Source: a bacterium (GTDB lineage Bacteria; JAMCPX01). Taken from it: a stretch of DNA of 64,000 nt. Location: NCBI GenBank assembly GCA_021792615.1, contig JAJYUJ010000007.1, forward strand, positions 1 through 64,000, given 5' to 3'. Shown here piece after piece: positions 42,953 through 52,364 of this stretch; the stretch's first letter is position 1, and each line of letters starts with the position of its first letter. The notes beneath the pieces are model-generated. The model saw only the letters and a program-made list of their open reading frames with translations, made no database searches and had not been told where the DNA came from. The translations under genes were made by a program, and so were the position numbers.

Positions 42953-43677
42953 TTTGCCTTGAGCATGTCGGATTGCTTCAGTATTTCTTCGAGTTTCAGC
43001 AGGACAGTAAATCCACCCTTGCTGGTACTGATTCCTGAAAGGAACCGGATATCCACACTGCCGACCATGTCTGCCGATTGTATTGATCCGGCCGCCACCC
43101 TTTTTACGTCCGGTATGCTGTCTACCACGAGTCCGGTCATCGCGCCCTCGAAAGAAATCATGACAAACCTCGTGCTGGCTGTAAAATCCAAAAAGGGCAG
43201 TCCTATGCGTTTCCTTAAATCGATAACAGGAATAATTTCCCCGCGCAGGACCGTAATGCCGAGAACGAAATCAGCAGTGTTCGGTACAGGCGTTATCTCC
43301 TTTATTCTGATGATCTCCTTCACGGTACTCAGGTCTATGGCATACTCCGCCTCTCCAAGTCGGAAACAAAGCAATTCCCTGTCCTGAACATCCGGTGAAT
43401 GCTTTTTCAATTCATCCTTCGCCAGTTCCGCGAACGGCTTCTCCTCTCCCCCGGAGAGTTTCTCCGCCGGGCTGTTGTCCTCTATTTTTATCTCCTGTTC
43501 ACGGACAGCGATCTCCGGTTGCGGACTGTGCGCTTCAACTCCCGGAGCACCGGCCGCCGGCGGTTGGGCCTGCATCAGCTGCTCATGATCGGGAACTTTG
43601 TGCTCTTTATCCCCCACCTGCCGCTTCATGGCTGCTTGCTGTTCTTTTGCTTTTTTTCTCAGTTTTGAAATATCCAT
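42949..43677 (-). CDS. CheW-like coupling protein (2) with long N-terminal extension
   Basis: A 242-residue CheW whose CheW domain begins near residue 95 (CFRLGEAEYAIDLSTVKEIIRI, FVLGITVLRGEIIPVIDLRKRI). The first ~95 residues are charged, Gln/Pro-rich and probably disordered. Having two CheW proteins of unequal length in one operon suggests separate interactions, one possibly with the AAA ATPase encoded next to it. ATGA overlap with cheW (1). Confidence 0.88.
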   Translation of the reverse strand: MDISKLRKKAKEQQAAMKRQVGDKEHKVPDHEQLMQAQPPAAGAPGVEAHSPQPEIAVREQEIKIEDNSPAEKLSGGEEKPFAELAKDELKKHSPDVQDRELLCFRLGEAEYAIDLSTVKEIIRIKEITPVPNTADFVLGITVLRGEIIPVIDLRKRIGLPFLDFTASTRFVMISFEGAMTGLVVDSIPDVKRVAAGSIQSADMVGSVDIRFLSGISTSKGGFTVLLKLEEILKQSDMLKAK

Positions 43678-43680
43678 ACC

Positions 43681-44490
43681 TTATGCCAGACTTATCCTTA
43701 TATCGTCTATGATAGCCTCTATAACACGGGCGTCTATGGCGTTAAGTTCTTCCCCATACCCATACAGCAAGGCATTGTTGCAAAGGGTGTTTATCGTCCT
43801 CGGGATCCCGTTCGAATACTTGTGAATAAGTTCTACCGCAGATGCCGTAAAGAGGGGTTCTGACCTGCCCGCTATGCGGAGCCTGAACTCTATATATTTA
43901 GCCGTGTCCTCGGGACCGAGGGACCCGAGATGATATGACATGCCTATCCGCTGCCTGAATGCGGTGTAGTGTTTTGCCTGCAGCCTTTCTCTGAATTCTG
44001 TCTGGCCGATGAGGATGATCGTTATGAGGTTCATATTGTCGAGCTGGTAATTCGTCAGGAGACGGATCTCATCTATGGTATCTTTTGAAGGTATCAACTG
44101 TGCCTCATCCACAAACACGACAGGGGTAATATGCTGCTCGTAGAGTTCCGCTATCCGCTCGCTCATTTGTTCTATGATGTCCTGTTTAAAGTACTTGATA
44201 TCCTTGATGCCGAGCCTTTTCGAGATTGTTTTTAAAAACTGGGCCGGTGAAAGCCTCGGGTTTATTATGTTGACGACCAGAGAGCTGTCGTCGAGTGAAT
44301 CCATTGCTGTCCTGGATATCGTTGTCTTACCGGAACCTATATCGCCCGTCAACACGGCAAGTTCTTTTTCCTGAATCGCAAAGAGTATACGTTCGAGGGC
44401 TTCTTCATGCTGACGCGATTTGTAGAGATACCGGGGATCGGGCGTTTTGCTGAAAGGCTTCTCCTGTAATCCATAGAAACGTTCGTACAT
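43681..44490 (-). CDS. ExeA/GspA/MshM-type AAA ATPase
   Basis: A 269-residue AAA ATPase. YGLQEKPFSKTPDPRYLY opens the ExeA/MshM family, followed by Walker A (GDIGSGKTT), Walker B (VVFVDEAQLI) and a sensor region (LILIGQTEFRERL); this is the fold found in type II secretion and MSHA pilus assembly. Unlike ExeA, the peptidoglycan-binding C-terminal domain is absent. It lies between cheA and cheW with 2-3 base gaps. A role linking signalling to pilus or secretion assembly, or to ATP-driven complex remodelling, is an inference. Confidence 0.87.
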   Translation of the reverse strand: MYERFYGLQEKPFSKTPDPRYLYKSRQHEEALERILFAIQEKELAVLTGDIGSGKTTISRTAMDSLDDSSLVVNIINPRLSPAQFLKTISKRLGIKDIKYFKQDIIEQMSERIAELYEQHITPVVFVDEAQLIPSKDTIDEIRLLTNYQLDNMNLITIILIGQTEFRERLQAKHYTAFRQRIGMSYHLGSLGPEDTAKYIEFRLRIAGRSEPLFTASAVELIHKYSNGIPRTINTLCNNALLYGYGEELNAIDARVIEAIIDDIRISLA

Positions 44491-44492
44491 AG

Positions 44493-46499
44493 TTATACCT
44501 TCACCGCCTCTTCTATAAAGACCGACACATCCAGTACAAGCACAATCTCTCCCGAGCCTATGTCGGCGGCACCGGATATCCCCCTCGTACCTTTTAACAG
44601 TTTTCCGAGAGGTTTGATAACGACGTCCTGCTGCCCGACAAACCTGTCCGCCAGTATGCCTATCCAGCGCTCCCCGCTTCCGACAACTACGATATAATAA
44701 TTATCTGCTTTTTCCGGTTTCTCCGTATGAAAGTTAAAGAACCTCGGGAGCCGGATGACCGGGATAACGCTTTCCCTGAGCTTTATAACTTCTTTGTTTT
44801 CAATAATCCTTATTTCGTCCGCACCGATGGAGAGGCTTTCGTTGATGGAATTCAGCGGCACCGCATAACGCTTCCCCTCGGACTCGATAAGGAGTGCCTG
44901 TATGATTGCAAGGGTAACCGGAAGGGTCAGGGTAAACCTTGTCCATTTGCCCTCCTGCGTATCGACATCTATCATTCCACTGATGACCCGTAAGTTCGTT
45001 TTTACGACATCGAGTCCGACGCCCCTTCCCGATACCTCGCTCACATCCGATTTTGTGGAAAAACCGGGAAGGAACAGCAGGTTAAAAAGCTCTTCACGCG
45101 TAGGCTTCGCCGTATTACTCAGTAATCCTTTTTCCACAGCCTTGCGTTGTACCGAGGAGAGCGAGACACCCCTGCCGTCATCCTCCACCTCTATAAGGAC
45201 ATGGTTGCCTTTTTGGTAGGCACGAATGGTTATCTTACCCTTGGAAGGCTTGCCCGCTATGATCCTTTCGTCAGCGGGCTCGATGCCGTGATCAATCGAA
45301 TTGCGGATTATGTGCATCATGGGATCGGTCAGTTCCTCGATAATAAGCTTGTCCAGCTCCGTATCTGCCCCGTAAAATTCCAATTCTATTTCCTTCCCGA
45401 GGTCCTTTGCTATTCTTGTTGCCGTTCTCGTGAGTTTGTCGAAAAGCTGACTCAACGGTATCATTCTTATTTCAATGACCCCTGTCTGGAGATCCCGCAT
45501 TTTTCTTTCCATGTCCTTTATGGTCTTGTTGAGTTCAACCGCTATGCCTTTAAACCCTATCTCTTGCCGTATACTCTCCGCTATCTTCATAAGGTTGGTC
45601 TTCGAGAGTACGAGTTCACCGACGATATTCATGATATAATCGAGTTTGGATATATCTACCCGCACAGTCTGCGCTATGCCCTTTATCGAGGTGGTCTCAT
45701 CCAGAACCCCCCTGGCACCATTGTTCACATCAGCACTTTTCTTTTCCTCCGCAGCAACAACGGTTTGTTTTCTTATGTTTTGTATTTTTATATTTTTAAA
45801 ATCGATTCCTGCGGTCAATTGTTCTTCCCGCACCTTTGTTCCGAGAAGTATATCGAATTTTATCTCTCCTTCTTTCGCCTCGGTCGTACTGGGGAGGGTT
45901 GTAATGATTTCGCCGAAATTCTTCATCTGGGCGGTAAGGTCGGCAAGTTCTTTGTCGAAACTTAGCAGGCTGAACGAAACGTCTATTTTAAAAAGGTTGT
46001 TCTGGTCCTTGATATTCTCCCGCAATCTTGATTCTTCATATTCGGTGAGTACCGAGAGTATGTCTTTGTTTAGGGTAAGCCCGTCGAAAAGGGTATCCTT
46101 CTGTTCAGCCTGTTTGCCAATTTCGGCATCTTTCAACTGTTTGAGCAGAGGCTCCACATCCATTCCTTTGCCAAACGTGTCGGAAGATATCATGGTTCTC
46201 AGCATATCGCCCGCTGCATACAGCGTCTTTATCAGTTGATCCGTGATCGCTACCTTGCTCAGCCTGACCTTGTCCAGGAGATCTTCCATCTTGTGGCTCG
46301 TCTCCGTGATCTCCTTATATCCGAACATACTCGAGATTCCTTTTAAGGAATGAGCCGAGCGGAACAGCTCGTTGATGGTATCGGGATTCGGCTTACCTGT
46401 TTTTCTGACAGAGTCTATTTCATTAATGTCTTTGAATATCTTGTCGATTAATTCTTCCGATTCTGCAACAAACTCTTTTGCTGCCTTGTTTTGTTCCAT
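44493..46499 (-). CDS. cheA: Chemotaxis histidine kinase CheA
   Basis: A 668-residue CheA. The HPt domain carries H50 (FRSAHSLKGISSMFG). A P2-like linker region, the dimerisation helices (KLDYIMNIVGELVLSKTNLMK), the kinase core (IRNSIDHGIE, DDGRGVS, GRGVGLDVVKTNL) and the C-terminal CheW domain follow. It phosphorylates CheY, CheB and probably the receiver proteins encoded in the same operon. It overlaps neither neighbour but is separated by 2-3 bases. Confidence 0.96.
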   Translation of the reverse strand: MEQNKAAKEFVAESEELIDKIFKDINEIDSVRKTGKPNPDTINELFRSAHSLKGISSMFGYKEITETSHKMEDLLDKVRLSKVAITDQLIKTLYAAGDMLRTMISSDTFGKGMDVEPLLKQLKDAEIGKQAEQKDTLFDGLTLNKDILSVLTEYEESRLRENIKDQNNLFKIDVSFSLLSFDKELADLTAQMKNFGEIITTLPSTTEAKEGEIKFDILLGTKVREEQLTAGIDFKNIKIQNIRKQTVVAAEEKKSADVNNGARGVLDETTSIKGIAQTVRVDISKLDYIMNIVGELVLSKTNLMKIAESIRQEIGFKGIAVELNKTIKDMERKMRDLQTGVIEIRMIPLSQLFDKLTRTATRIAKDLGKEIELEFYGADTELDKLIIEELTDPMMHIIRNSIDHGIEPADERIIAGKPSKGKITIRAYQKGNHVLIEVEDDGRGVSLSSVQRKAVEKGLLSNTAKPTREELFNLLFLPGFSTKSDVSEVSGRGVGLDVVKTNLRVISGMIDVDTQEGKWTRFTLTLPVTLAIIQALLIESEGKRYAVPLNSINESLSIGADEIRIIENKEVIKLRESVIPVIRLPRFFNFHTEKPEKADNYYIVVVGSGERWIGILADRFVGQQDVVIKPLGKLLKGTRGISGAADIGSGEIVLVLDVSVFIEEAVKV

Positions 46500-46502
46500 A
46501 GC

Positions 46503-46871
46503 TTACCCGATATACCTTTTCAGGATCCCCTGCAGTTCTTCAGGCTTAAAGGGTTTGACCAGGTATTCGTTGGCTCCGAGCGCCATGCCTTTCTGCCTGT
46601 CCATTTCCGTGCCTTCGGTGGAAATGATAATGAGCGGTATGTCTTTGTATTGCTGATTTTTTCTTACAAAACTGATGAGTTCAAGGCCGTTTATATCCGG
46701 CATATTGATGTCGGTCACGATCATGTTGAAATCTACCTGCGGCAGGAGTTTGAGCGCTTCAAAGCCCGTGGCGCTCTCGTACACTTCATAACTACCATAA
46801 CTCTCTATGGCGGAAGATATGAACGCTCTCATCGTAGGAGAGTCTTCTACGATAAGTATGTTTTTACTCAT
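46503..46871 (-). CDS. cheY: CheY-like response regulator
   Basis: A 122-residue receiver domain with phosphoacceptor D54 (VTDINMPDING), acidic pocket ILIVEDSPTM and K106 (EYLVKPFKP). No output domain. It is the most typical CheY in the window and lies directly before cheA. Its ATG overlaps the stop of the DUF4388 gene (ATGA). Confidence 0.94.
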   Translation of the reverse strand: MSKNILIVEDSPTMRAFISSAIESYGSYEVYESATGFEALKLLPQVDFNMIVTDINMPDINGLELISFVRKNQQYKDIPLIIISTEGTEMDRQKGMALGANEYLVKPFKPEELQGILKRYIG

Positions 46872-48550
46872 TGTTCATCCTTTCGCTCCCTTATTATCCT
46901 TTCGAGATACGCCTTCTCCATAACGATGCTTGCCTGACTCATGAAAATCTCAAACGTCGTCATGTCCGGTATCTTCTTCTTGAGAGGTACATTATCACCA
47001 TAAAATACGGCCGCAACTCTATTCGCCGTTAAAAGGGGCACGACATAGGATTCCACAGGCCATTCCCCGCCTATCTGCCCCAAAAAATTTTTGTTGCCCT
47101 CCGTTTGTTCGGGTGCTTCTTTCAGGGACACTTTGTATTTTAAGACCTTCCCTATCAGAGAATGTTCGTCCACTTCTATTTCCATTTTTTTAACCACAAC
47201 ATTGGGATTATCAAAAAAGGCCTCGAGGCCGAATTGACCGAGTCCCTTGATCTTATTTCTTGTTACCAGGAACAGAATTCCCCTGTTCAATAACTCGCTG
47301 GCGAATCTCATGATCAAAAGGGTAACCTCTCCGGTAAAATTCGGGCTCATAAGTTCATCTATCATGGATTTCAAGGTAAGCAAACCGGGGCTCGTATCCG
47401 CGCGCTGTTCAGTCGTCTCGGGCAGGAGTTCTGTTTCGTCCTGAAATTCTTTTGTAAGCTCCTCCGTTATGTCCTGAACAAACCGGGACCCTGTATCTTC
47501 CTCGTCCGGAACGACATCCGCTCTTGGTTTGACATCCTTCATACCCGGCTTGAACGTAAAGCCCGCTTCCTGATATTGCCGGAAAAGGGTTGTTACCTTC
47601 TCCAGTATCTCCATGAATATATCGATGTCCGGAGAAGTCCTCGAGAATTTTTTCGGTTTTTTCAAATAGGCATAGACCCCGCTCAGTTTTGCCTCTTTTA
47701 AGACCTCTTCATTGTTGACACTGCTTAAAAGGATAACGGGCACCTTCATCTTCTTGTCAAGGATCCATTCCAGCAATTCCATCCCGCCCAGCATTCCCTC
47801 GCCCTTTGCTTTCGGTATGGTAAGGTCCGCTATTACCATGGGGAATCTCGGGGAATCTTTGATCGTTTCGAGATATTCATACAGTGCGTTCAAATCGGCC
47901 ATGGCCGACGTCCTGAATCCTCTCGATTCAAGACTGTCCTTGAGGAATGTCTGGGAATCCGCATTTTGATCGATAATAATGAATTCTTCCATCTCCCGGA
48001 TCTGATCTGCAAATTCGTCCTTTTGTTCTGGCTCGAACCCCCGATCTCGTCGTTTCTCATCTGACTTCCGTGCTCCTTCTATGGCAACATACTGCGGATT
48101 CAGCGGCACCGCGAGATAGCTTTCCCTCTGGGGTTTGTAAACATCCTTCAGATTTTCGGTAATTTCAAAATCGAAATTGCCCTCGGTCCATGAAAAAAAA
48201 CCGAAAATGATTCCGTTCATGTAGGTTTGTACGACCTCTTCCGCAACATCTTCGTTTACAATTTTTGATTGAATAAGAAATGATTTTGCATCGGAGGTTC
48301 CGCTCTTATCAATCTGGTTGCCCAGTTCTTCCATGAACTTGTCCTCTATAATGCCCTTCTCGTGCAGTAATCGAAGGATATCATTGGAATCGGTACTGTT
48401 TGAAGCGGAGATGATCTGGCCGTCGATGAAAACGATCTTTCCCTCTTCTCCTTTCCTTGTCAGATAGAGAATACCGGAGCGTCTGCTCAAACTGAGGATT
48501 TGGAGTATATCTCCCAGCGCCAGATCTTCAAGGCTACCAATTAAACTCAT
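46868..48550 (-). CDS. DUF4388/receiver protein
   Basis: A 560-residue protein. The N-terminal DUF4388 (PATAN) domain (GSLEDLALGDILQILSLSRRSG, then LYLTRKGEEGKIVF) is followed by a receiver-like domain around residues 190-310 (EFIIIDQNADSQTFL, VIADLTIPKAKG). A GAF-like C-terminal part (NRGILFLVTRNKIKGLGQFGLE) resembles the sensory region of PATAN proteins. The ATG at 48550 is chosen over the upstream frame because the domain starts there and AGAGGAG lies before it. First gene of the chemosensory operon; DUF4388 proteins act in surface motility regulators such as FrzS/PilG-type pathways. Confidence 0.85.
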   Translation of the reverse strand: MSLIGSLEDLALGDILQILSLSRRSGILYLTRKGEEGKIVFIDGQIISASNSTDSNDILRLLHEKGIIEDKFMEELGNQIDKSGTSDAKSFLIQSKIVNEDVAEEVVQTYMNGIIFGFFSWTEGNFDFEITENLKDVYKPQRESYLAVPLNPQYVAIEGARKSDEKRRDRGFEPEQKDEFADQIREMEEFIIIDQNADSQTFLKDSLESRGFRTSAMADLNALYEYLETIKDSPRFPMVIADLTIPKAKGEGMLGGMELLEWILDKKMKVPVILLSSVNNEEVLKEAKLSGVYAYLKKPKKFSRTSPDIDIFMEILEKVTTLFRQYQEAGFTFKPGMKDVKPRADVVPDEEDTGSRFVQDITEELTKEFQDETELLPETTEQRADTSPGLLTLKSMIDELMSPNFTGEVTLLIMRFASELLNRGILFLVTRNKIKGLGQFGLEAFFDNPNVVVKKMEIEVDEHSLIGKVLKYKVSLKEAPEQTEGNKNFLGQIGGEWPVESYVVPLLTANRVAAVFYGDNVPLKKKIPDMTTFEIFMSQASIVMEKAYLERIIRERKDEQ

Positions 48551-48699
48551 GTATTTTGTTTTTCTCCTCTTCTGTTCTCTCGTACTTTTCCTATCATACC
48601 CTATGTCCTGTGTAAAGCAACACACAGACTCACGGGCATGCAGATCTCCCTGAGTAAAACGGATTTCCACGAACAGATGCCACGATTGGCTGTCGTGGA
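48551..48699. other. Short gap between the SMC-like ATPase and the chemosensory operon
   Basis: The 149 bases hold no gene and no convincing terminator hairpin. Both flanking genes are on the minus strand, so read-through from the SMC-like gene into the operon is possible. Confidence 0.45.
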
Positions 48700-50658
48700 T
48701 TATAACGATATAAAGGTATCAGCGAATGGTTTTAGATTGCCGTCTTTTGTTAAGAAAAGTACCTGGGTTTCCTTTGAGAGGTTTTTTACCATACGGTAAA
48801 CTGCGGCTCTGTTGGCATCATCGAGCAGCATAATGGGGTCATCCATGACAAGAGGCCATGGCCACTTCTCGGCGGCAAGTTCCGAGACGGCTACAATCAC
48901 GGAGAGCATGCCCCTTTCCCGGACCGAACCCGATACATTGTTCAATTCAACTTCTCTGCCCGTATCCGTGATGCAAACGATCCTGTTGTCTGCGATCGAA
49001 ATTTCCTGAAATTTTCCGAAGGTCAGCGTTTTAAAATGGGAACTCGCAGTTGTTCCTATGAGAGACAGAATTTTGTCTTTTCCTTCCCCGATAATGTCTG
49101 CCATGCTGTTTATATTCTTCATAAAAGCCGGCACCGGCACCTGCCGGGGCTGACGGACTTCTTCATAGTGTTTTTGCTGCACCGGGGGTTCTTTTTTTTG
49201 TTGCACCGCTTCGTTCCCCGTCTTGCTGAGTTTGTTTTTCAGGCTTTCTATCTGCTGGGATATCGAGTAAGGGTCCATGCCGGACATTGCCATCGTCCTT
49301 ACTTCTTCCTGCACCGCTTCCAGATCCGATTTTAGCTTGTCCTCCCGTTGTTTGAGAATATCCGGTCCGTTCTCGGTTACTGCGGTGTTATACCTCGACT
49401 TGGCCTTTGCAAATTCCTCGAGAACCTCCCTGTACCTCTTGATGCCTTCTTTCAATGAGGCGGGCGATTCGAGTTTCATGGAGCTTATGATGCTCTTAAT
49501 AACAGAGCCTTCAATTTCATACTTATTCCTCTGTTCTTTTATCTGTTTCTCAAGTGCGGCAACAGCCACTTTCCTTTTTTTGATTTCTCCTCTTTTCCCC
49601 GCATCTTTCCAGAGGGCATATCCCATCGTACCCAGGCCGGCAAACACACCCGCCGAGAAGTACATACCCCAGGAACCTGCAAAGATTGATAAGAGGATGG
49701 GTATCACGATAAACGATAAAACCAGTCCGGCGCCTGCAATAAAAATTTTATCCTTGTAAAAGGGAGGCATATCTGCACTCACCGATTCAAACTGCGTCCT
49801 CTGCCGCTCTATCTCATCTATTTCTTTTTTTATCCTTCCTTCAAATTTTAAGTATTCATCTATCTTGGTCTCGATATCGTCGGGTAAATCCGAGAACTTG
49901 TTCAAGGTGTTTACCTGTTTTTCTATGTCCTGTAACGTCGTTTGGAGATCGTTTATGACCCTGATTTTATCCTGAACGTCCGTAATCTCCGATTCCAGTT
50001 GTTCTGCCTTATCCTGCTTCTCTGTCGCAGCAGACGCGCGTTTAAGCTCATCCTCGAGCTTTCCAATTTCCGAAAGGATCTCTTCCCCGGTCATGGCATT
50101 TTGATGCAGGTCTTCGACCGCTGCATACGACGAGGGCTCGAAGTCATTGACACCGCCGAAACCGGTGTTTACATCTCCGGTTAGGGTAAATTGCTCCGGC
50201 TCCCGGGTAATCGAAGACTCCTCACTGGGAGATGAATCCATACTGCTGTAAGGATTGATCAGGAAAAGGTCTTTGTACACATCCAGGGGTTTGAACAAAA
50301 GATCCCGTTTGAAAAATTCCCTTATCTCTTTTTTATCCTTTGAAACAAAGTCGAATTTTTTGGTCTCCTGATTGTATTTCGACAATAGTACCGCATCGGT
50401 GCTTACATCCATAAGAAGCCTGAAATTATCAGGACCGTCTCTCAGGGTAATGCCGAGTCTTGTCTCCTTTGCACCGTCGCTTACCAGTCTTTCCTGTTGC
50501 TCCCCGGTCAGGGAAAGTAAAAAGAAAATGGCATCTGCTATTGTCGTTTTCCCTTTCTCATTGCCGCCAAAAAATACATTCAACCCGTTGCTCAGCTGGA
50601 ACCGTATCGGTTCCCTGAATCTTCCGACCCCCTGAAGGATAAATTCCTTTATTACCAT
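48700..50658 (-). CDS. RecF/SMC-type ATPase with central membrane hairpin
   Basis: A 652-residue AAA_23/SMC-like protein. Walker A is split by the family pattern (GGNEKGKTT, residues 31-39), with FILQGVGRFREPI before it. A coiled coil (~195-290) is followed by two closely spaced hydrophobic segments (~303-350). A second coiled coil comes next, and the C-terminus carries Walker B (VMDDPIMLLDDANR near 605-617). A central membrane hairpin between two coiled coils is also found in the YhaN family. It lies 149 bases upstream of the DUF4388 gene and 13 bases after rplS. Function unknown; a membrane-tethered SMC-like clamp is the structural inference. Confidence 0.82.
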   Translation of the reverse strand: MVIKEFILQGVGRFREPIRFQLSNGLNVFFGGNEKGKTTIADAIFFLLSLTGEQQERLVSDGAKETRLGITLRDGPDNFRLLMDVSTDAVLLSKYNQETKKFDFVSKDKKEIREFFKRDLLFKPLDVYKDLFLINPYSSMDSSPSEESSITREPEQFTLTGDVNTGFGGVNDFEPSSYAAVEDLHQNAMTGEEILSEIGKLEDELKRASAATEKQDKAEQLESEITDVQDKIRVINDLQTTLQDIEKQVNTLNKFSDLPDDIETKIDEYLKFEGRIKKEIDEIERQRTQFESVSADMPPFYKDKIFIAGAGLVLSFIVIPILLSIFAGSWGMYFSAGVFAGLGTMGYALWKDAGKRGEIKKRKVAVAALEKQIKEQRNKYEIEGSVIKSIISSMKLESPASLKEGIKRYREVLEEFAKAKSRYNTAVTENGPDILKQREDKLKSDLEAVQEEVRTMAMSGMDPYSISQQIESLKNKLSKTGNEAVQQKKEPPVQQKHYEEVRQPRQVPVPAFMKNINSMADIIGEGKDKILSLIGTTASSHFKTLTFGKFQEISIADNRIVCITDTGREVELNNVSGSVRERGMLSVIVAVSELAAEKWPWPLVMDDPIMLLDDANRAAVYRMVKNLSKETQVLFLTKDGNLKPFADTFISL

Positions 50659-50671
50659 TGAGTCTTATGCG

Positions 50672-51079
50672 TTATTTCGTATCGCCCGCAACCGGCTGCC
50701 CGGCATCTGCTTCCTGTACAAGGAGTTCCGTGTCTTTCATCCGCTTCAGCCTGCTCGATTTTGAACTCAGCCCTCTTAAATAATATAACTTCGCTCTTTT
50801 GACCTTCATTCTCTGAACAACATCGACCTTCTCTATGAACGGGGAGTAAAGCGGAAAAATCCTCTCGACACCGACGCCGTAAGATACTTTCCTTATGGTG
50901 AAGTTCGTGTTAATCCCCCCGCCGCTTATACCGATCACCACGCCTTCGAATTGCTGGACCCTTGTCTTATCGCCTTCTTTGTATTTGGTAAACACCTTTA
51001 CCGTGTCGCCTGCCCTGAAATCTATCCGTTTCTTTTCACTGCCCGTTATCTCTTTTTCCATGAATGTAAGATTGTCCAT
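50672..51079 (-). CDS. rplS: Ribosomal protein bL19
   Basis: A 135-residue bL19 of the large subunit, near the bridge with 16S r[28 protein letters not shown] and [17 protein letters not shown]-x-KV are diagnostic. The C-terminal extension of about 20 residues is longer than the usual ~115-residue form. Preceded closely by trmD, as in most bacteria. Confidence 0.97.
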   Translation of the reverse strand: MDNLTFMEKEITGSEKKRIDFRAGDTVKVFTKYKEGDKTRVQQFEGVVIGISGGGINTNFTIRKVSYGVGVERIFPLYSPFIEKVDVVQRMKVKRAKLYYLRGLSSKSSRLKRMKDTELLVQEADAGQPVAGDTK

Positions 51080-51087
51080 TTTTCCTC

Positions 51088-51822
51088 CTAATTTGTTTTC
51101 TCTATGGTTTCAATAATACGTAAAATATCCCGATCCTGTTTAGCCTTTTCCAGAAGGTCCGGCCTTTTGTCTGCGGTCTGCCTGACCGATTGTTCCATAC
51201 GCCATTTTTCCACTTCCTTGTGATTGCCGGATAATAATACCGGGGGTACTTCGTGACCCTCAAACGTCCTCGGCTTTGTATACTGCGGGTATTCCAGCAG
51301 TCCTTTCTCATAGGATTCACGGACGATGGATTCCTCATTGCCGATAAAACCCGGTACCAGTCTCGAAACACTTTCTATAAAAACGAGCGCTGCTGCCTCG
51401 CCTCCGGAAAGCACATAGTCGCCTATCGATAATTCTTCGTCCGCATAAAAGGCAGGCACCCTGTCATCGATGCCCTCATACCTTCCGCACACCAGGACAA
51501 ATTTCCTCGATCGGGAAAACCGCTTTGCCTCATGTTGATCGAATCTTTTTCCCCTGGGGGAAAACACAATGACCTTATATTCTTTATCATCCGCCCTGGC
51601 GTTTCGTATGGCAGACACGATGGGTTCCGGCTTCATGACCATACCGGCACCTCCGCCATACGGCGTATCATCAACTGTTCTGTGTTTATCATGTGCAAAG
51701 TCCCTTATATCCGTTATATCTATTTTCAGATTACCTTTGCCTATCGCCTGTTTCAGCAAGCCATCCATAAATGGTGATGCAAAGTATTTTGGAAAAATGC
51801 TCAGGATCTTAAAATGAAGCAT
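51088..51822 (-). CDS. trmD: tRNA (guanine-N1)-methyltransferase TrmD
   Basis: A 244-residue SPOUT-knot enzyme that methylates G37 in tRNAs reading CNN and CGG codons, preventing frameshifting. [13 protein letters not shown] opens the protein; the knot with the SAM site shows [12 protein letters not shown] and [13 protein letters not shown]. The ATG at 51822 is chosen rather than the GTG at 51834. rimM, which usually lies just upstream, is absent. Confidence 0.96.
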   Translation of the reverse strand: MLHFKILSIFPKYFASPFMDGLLKQAIGKGNLKIDITDIRDFAHDKHRTVDDTPYGGGAGMVMKPEPIVSAIRNARADDKEYKVIVFSPRGKRFDQHEAKRFSRSRKFVLVCGRYEGIDDRVPAFYADEELSIGDYVLSGGEAAALVFIESVSRLVPGFIGNEESIVRESYEKGLLEYPQYTKPRTFEGHEVPPVLLSGNHKEVEKWRMEQSVRQTADKRPDLLEKAKQDRDILRIIETIEKTN

Positions 51823-51865
51823 ACAACATCGCACAACGTAATACGGTAACGGTTCGGTAAACCGT

Positions 51866-52096
51866 TCAATCCAATATTTCCAGCACGAATCTCTTCTTCA
51901 GCTTATTACCGGCAGCACTCAGGATAGTCCGTATGGCTTTCGCCGTTTTTCCTTCCTTACCGATTACCTTACCCATGTCTTCCTTATCAACCCTGAGTTC
52001 AATGACCGATGTGTGTTCACTTTCTACGATCTTAACCTCAACCTTCTCCGGTTTATCAACGAGCTGCTTTGCAATGCTTTCTACCAGGTCCTTCAT
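51866..52096 (-). CDS. khpA: KH-domain RNA-binding protein KhpA
   Basis: A 76-residue single KH domain ([21 protein letters not shown], then [18 protein letters not shown]). The GxxG loop in GKEGKT binds RNA. KhpA proteins bind RNA with KhpB (Jag) and affect cell size in Firmicutes. Its location between rpsP and trmD is conserved. Confidence 0.93.
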   Translation of the reverse strand: MKDLVESIAKQLVDKPEKVEVKIVESEHTSVIELRVDKEDMGKVIGKEGKTAKAIRTILSAAGNKLKKRFVLEILD

Positions 52097-52108
52097 GGTT
52101 AACCTCCA

Positions 52109-52348
52109 TCATACGATCTTTTGAGCCTCCAGTAAGCTCTTCACCCGTGAAGAGAGTTGGGCGCCTTTCCCTACCCATTGTTTTATTTTTTCAGCATCGA
52201 TCTTGAGCGTGTACGGATCCGTTTTGGGGCTGAAATTCCCCAGCACCTCGAGTACCCTGCCGCCGGCCGTATACCGGGAATCTTCAACGACGATCCTGTA
52301 CTGCTGAATATGCTTTCTGCCGAATTTTTTAAGCCTGATTGCTATCAT
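52109..52348 (-). CDS. rpsP: Ribosomal protein bS16
   Basis: A 79-residue bS16 of the small subunit (IRLKKFGRKHIQQYRIVVEDSR, RVLEVLGNFSPK). Second gene of the ffh-rpsP-khpA-trmD-rplS unit, 16 bases after ffh. Confidence 0.96.
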   Translation of the reverse strand: MIAIRLKKFGRKHIQQYRIVVEDSRYTAGGRVLEVLGNFSPKTDPYTLKIDAEKIKQWVGKGAQLSSRVKSLLEAQKIV

Positions 52349-52364
52349 CCTTTTTCCTCCATTC

